From NCBI RefSeq assembly GCF_014905175.1, contig NC_057792.1, positions 18,792,963 through 18,856,962 of the forward strand: a stretch of 64,000 nucleotides of DNA, given 5' to 3'. The notes under the pieces are model-generated. The model did no database searches. It was not told the DNA's origin and saw only the letters and a program-made list of their open reading frames with translations. Positions within the stretch are counted from its first letter, which is position 1. Every line of letters starts with the position of its first letter. The position numbers and the translations under genes were made by a program. The stretch comes from Aphidius gifuensis (lineage: Eukaryota; Arthropoda; Insecta; Hymenoptera; Braconidae). Positions 63,146-64,000 of this stretch are shown in pieces.

Positions 63146-64000
63146 CTGTAAAAAAAAATTAATATGAATAAATATCGTTAAATATATGATTAGTTATAAG
63201 TTAAAAAAGCTATTAAAATTAATTTTTTTATTTCTTCTCTCTATTATAAAAAGAACAGTTGTCATCGATAATTATCGATTATTTTAAAGAAAAAATAAAA
63301 AAATATGTCAGGAATTTGAGGCAAATATTTCCTGGCATAGACCAAGTGCGTTTGTTCACATGGTTTATGCTAGATTATATTTGCTTCAAAACACCATGAA
63401 GTCGAAGATAGTGTAGATGCTCTATTTTATTAAAATCATAGGCATCTGTAAGAGAATTCTAGAGATAAAAAGTGTATTTGAACTAGAGACCACAACACTG
63501 TAGGCTGGGCTCTTGCCGACTTAACCATCAGCTCACTTGATGAACTGTTAGTTATAAAAAATAGCCTTGAATTAAAAATTATTTGATTACTTAATATTAT
63601 TTTTTTTTTATTTTTTAACATTAATATTTTTGATTACATGATTTTTTTTAATTTATCATTATGATTTTTCGATGTCAATAAATTTAATTTTTTTTTACAT
63701 TAATATTTTGTAATTTTTATTTATTTTATTTTCAGTATTAATTAGATTAATGTGAATTTAAATAAAGAATAATTTAAATAATATTTATCTGGTTTTACAA
63801 ATATATAGTCGAAAAAAAAAAAAAAAATTACAAAAGTCAAACAGTCACTACATTTAAATATGCTCGTGTTTTTTATTTAATAAATAATACAATTGACAGT
63901 ATACAATTTAACTTTTCACTTTTGAATCATTTTATTTCACTGTATTATTATAATAATGAGAAAAAAAATTTATTAAAATATTACGAAAATAAAGGTCAAG
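63146..64000 (-). other. Intron or upstream DNA of the - strand PDZ gene
   Basis: A TTTTTTTTTACAG acceptor ends at 63146 on the - strand, so an upstream exon must exist to the right, probably beyond the window. No coding exon is visible. A short less AT-rich patch at 63330-63540 has no coherent frame. Confidence 0.6.

Noticed and set aside
1..64000. tRNA, rRNA and CRISPR arrays
   Set aside because: No cloverleaf with A/B boxes, no rRNA-like block and no regularly spaced repeat array was seen. The only regular long repeats are the protein-coding LRRs.

Overview
The window looks like nuclear DNA of a very AT-rich insect. Genes have spliceosomal introns with GT..AG borders, many of them 60-110 bp, intergenic DNA is full of poly-A/poly-T runs, and there is no bacterial operon structure. 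The best guess, an inference from base composition plus secreted LRR genes, is a parasitoid wasp of the aphid-parasitoid type (Braconidae: Aphidiinae, such as Lysiphlebus or Aphidius). Their genomes are known to be extremely GC-poor, and LRR proteins are reported in Lysiphlebus venom. The species cannot be proved from this window.

Layout from left to right. (1) 7742-15781, + strand: the last four exons of a cell-surface protein ending in a GPI-anchor-like tail, with introns up to 5.2 kb; its 5' part lies to the left or is not recognisable. A pogo-like transposon end sits at 6904. (2) 15782-26508: a 10.7 kb AT-rich desert with a few GC-richer islands. (3) 26500-28290: a weak candidate first exon on the - strand, a - strand transcript candidate carrying only short ORFs, and a divergent promoter. 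(4) 28294-30022, + strand: a complete six-exon ARMT1/DUF89 damage-control phosphatase. (5) 31821-33033, - strand: a complete four-exon GOLPH3, convergent with ARMT1. (6) 33372-34952: a 1.58 kb non-autonomous hAT transposon with a perfect 8-bp target duplication and a surviving BED-finger exon. (7) 35316-44404: a direct tandem duplication of about 4.5 kb units, each with one two-exon gene for a large secreted leucine-rich-repeat protein (1009 and 902 residues). (8) 43994-55217: an 11 kb AT-rich stretch, probably intronic and regulatory DNA of the next gene. (9) 55218-63145: two tail-to-tail paralogous genes, each with two C-terminal PDZ domains, on + and - strands with stop codons 418 bp apart.

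The ARMT1, GOLPH3 and PDZ genes are conserved cellular genes (metabolite/protein repair phosphatase, Golgi PI4P effector, cortical scaffolds). The lineage-specific part is the LRR pair. Its two members share signal-peptide exons and nearly identical 5' flanks, yet their LRR coding exons differ at many residues and by whole 48-residue repeat units. This is the pattern expected of a secreted effector or recognition family under diversifying selection, and it is the most interesting system in the window.
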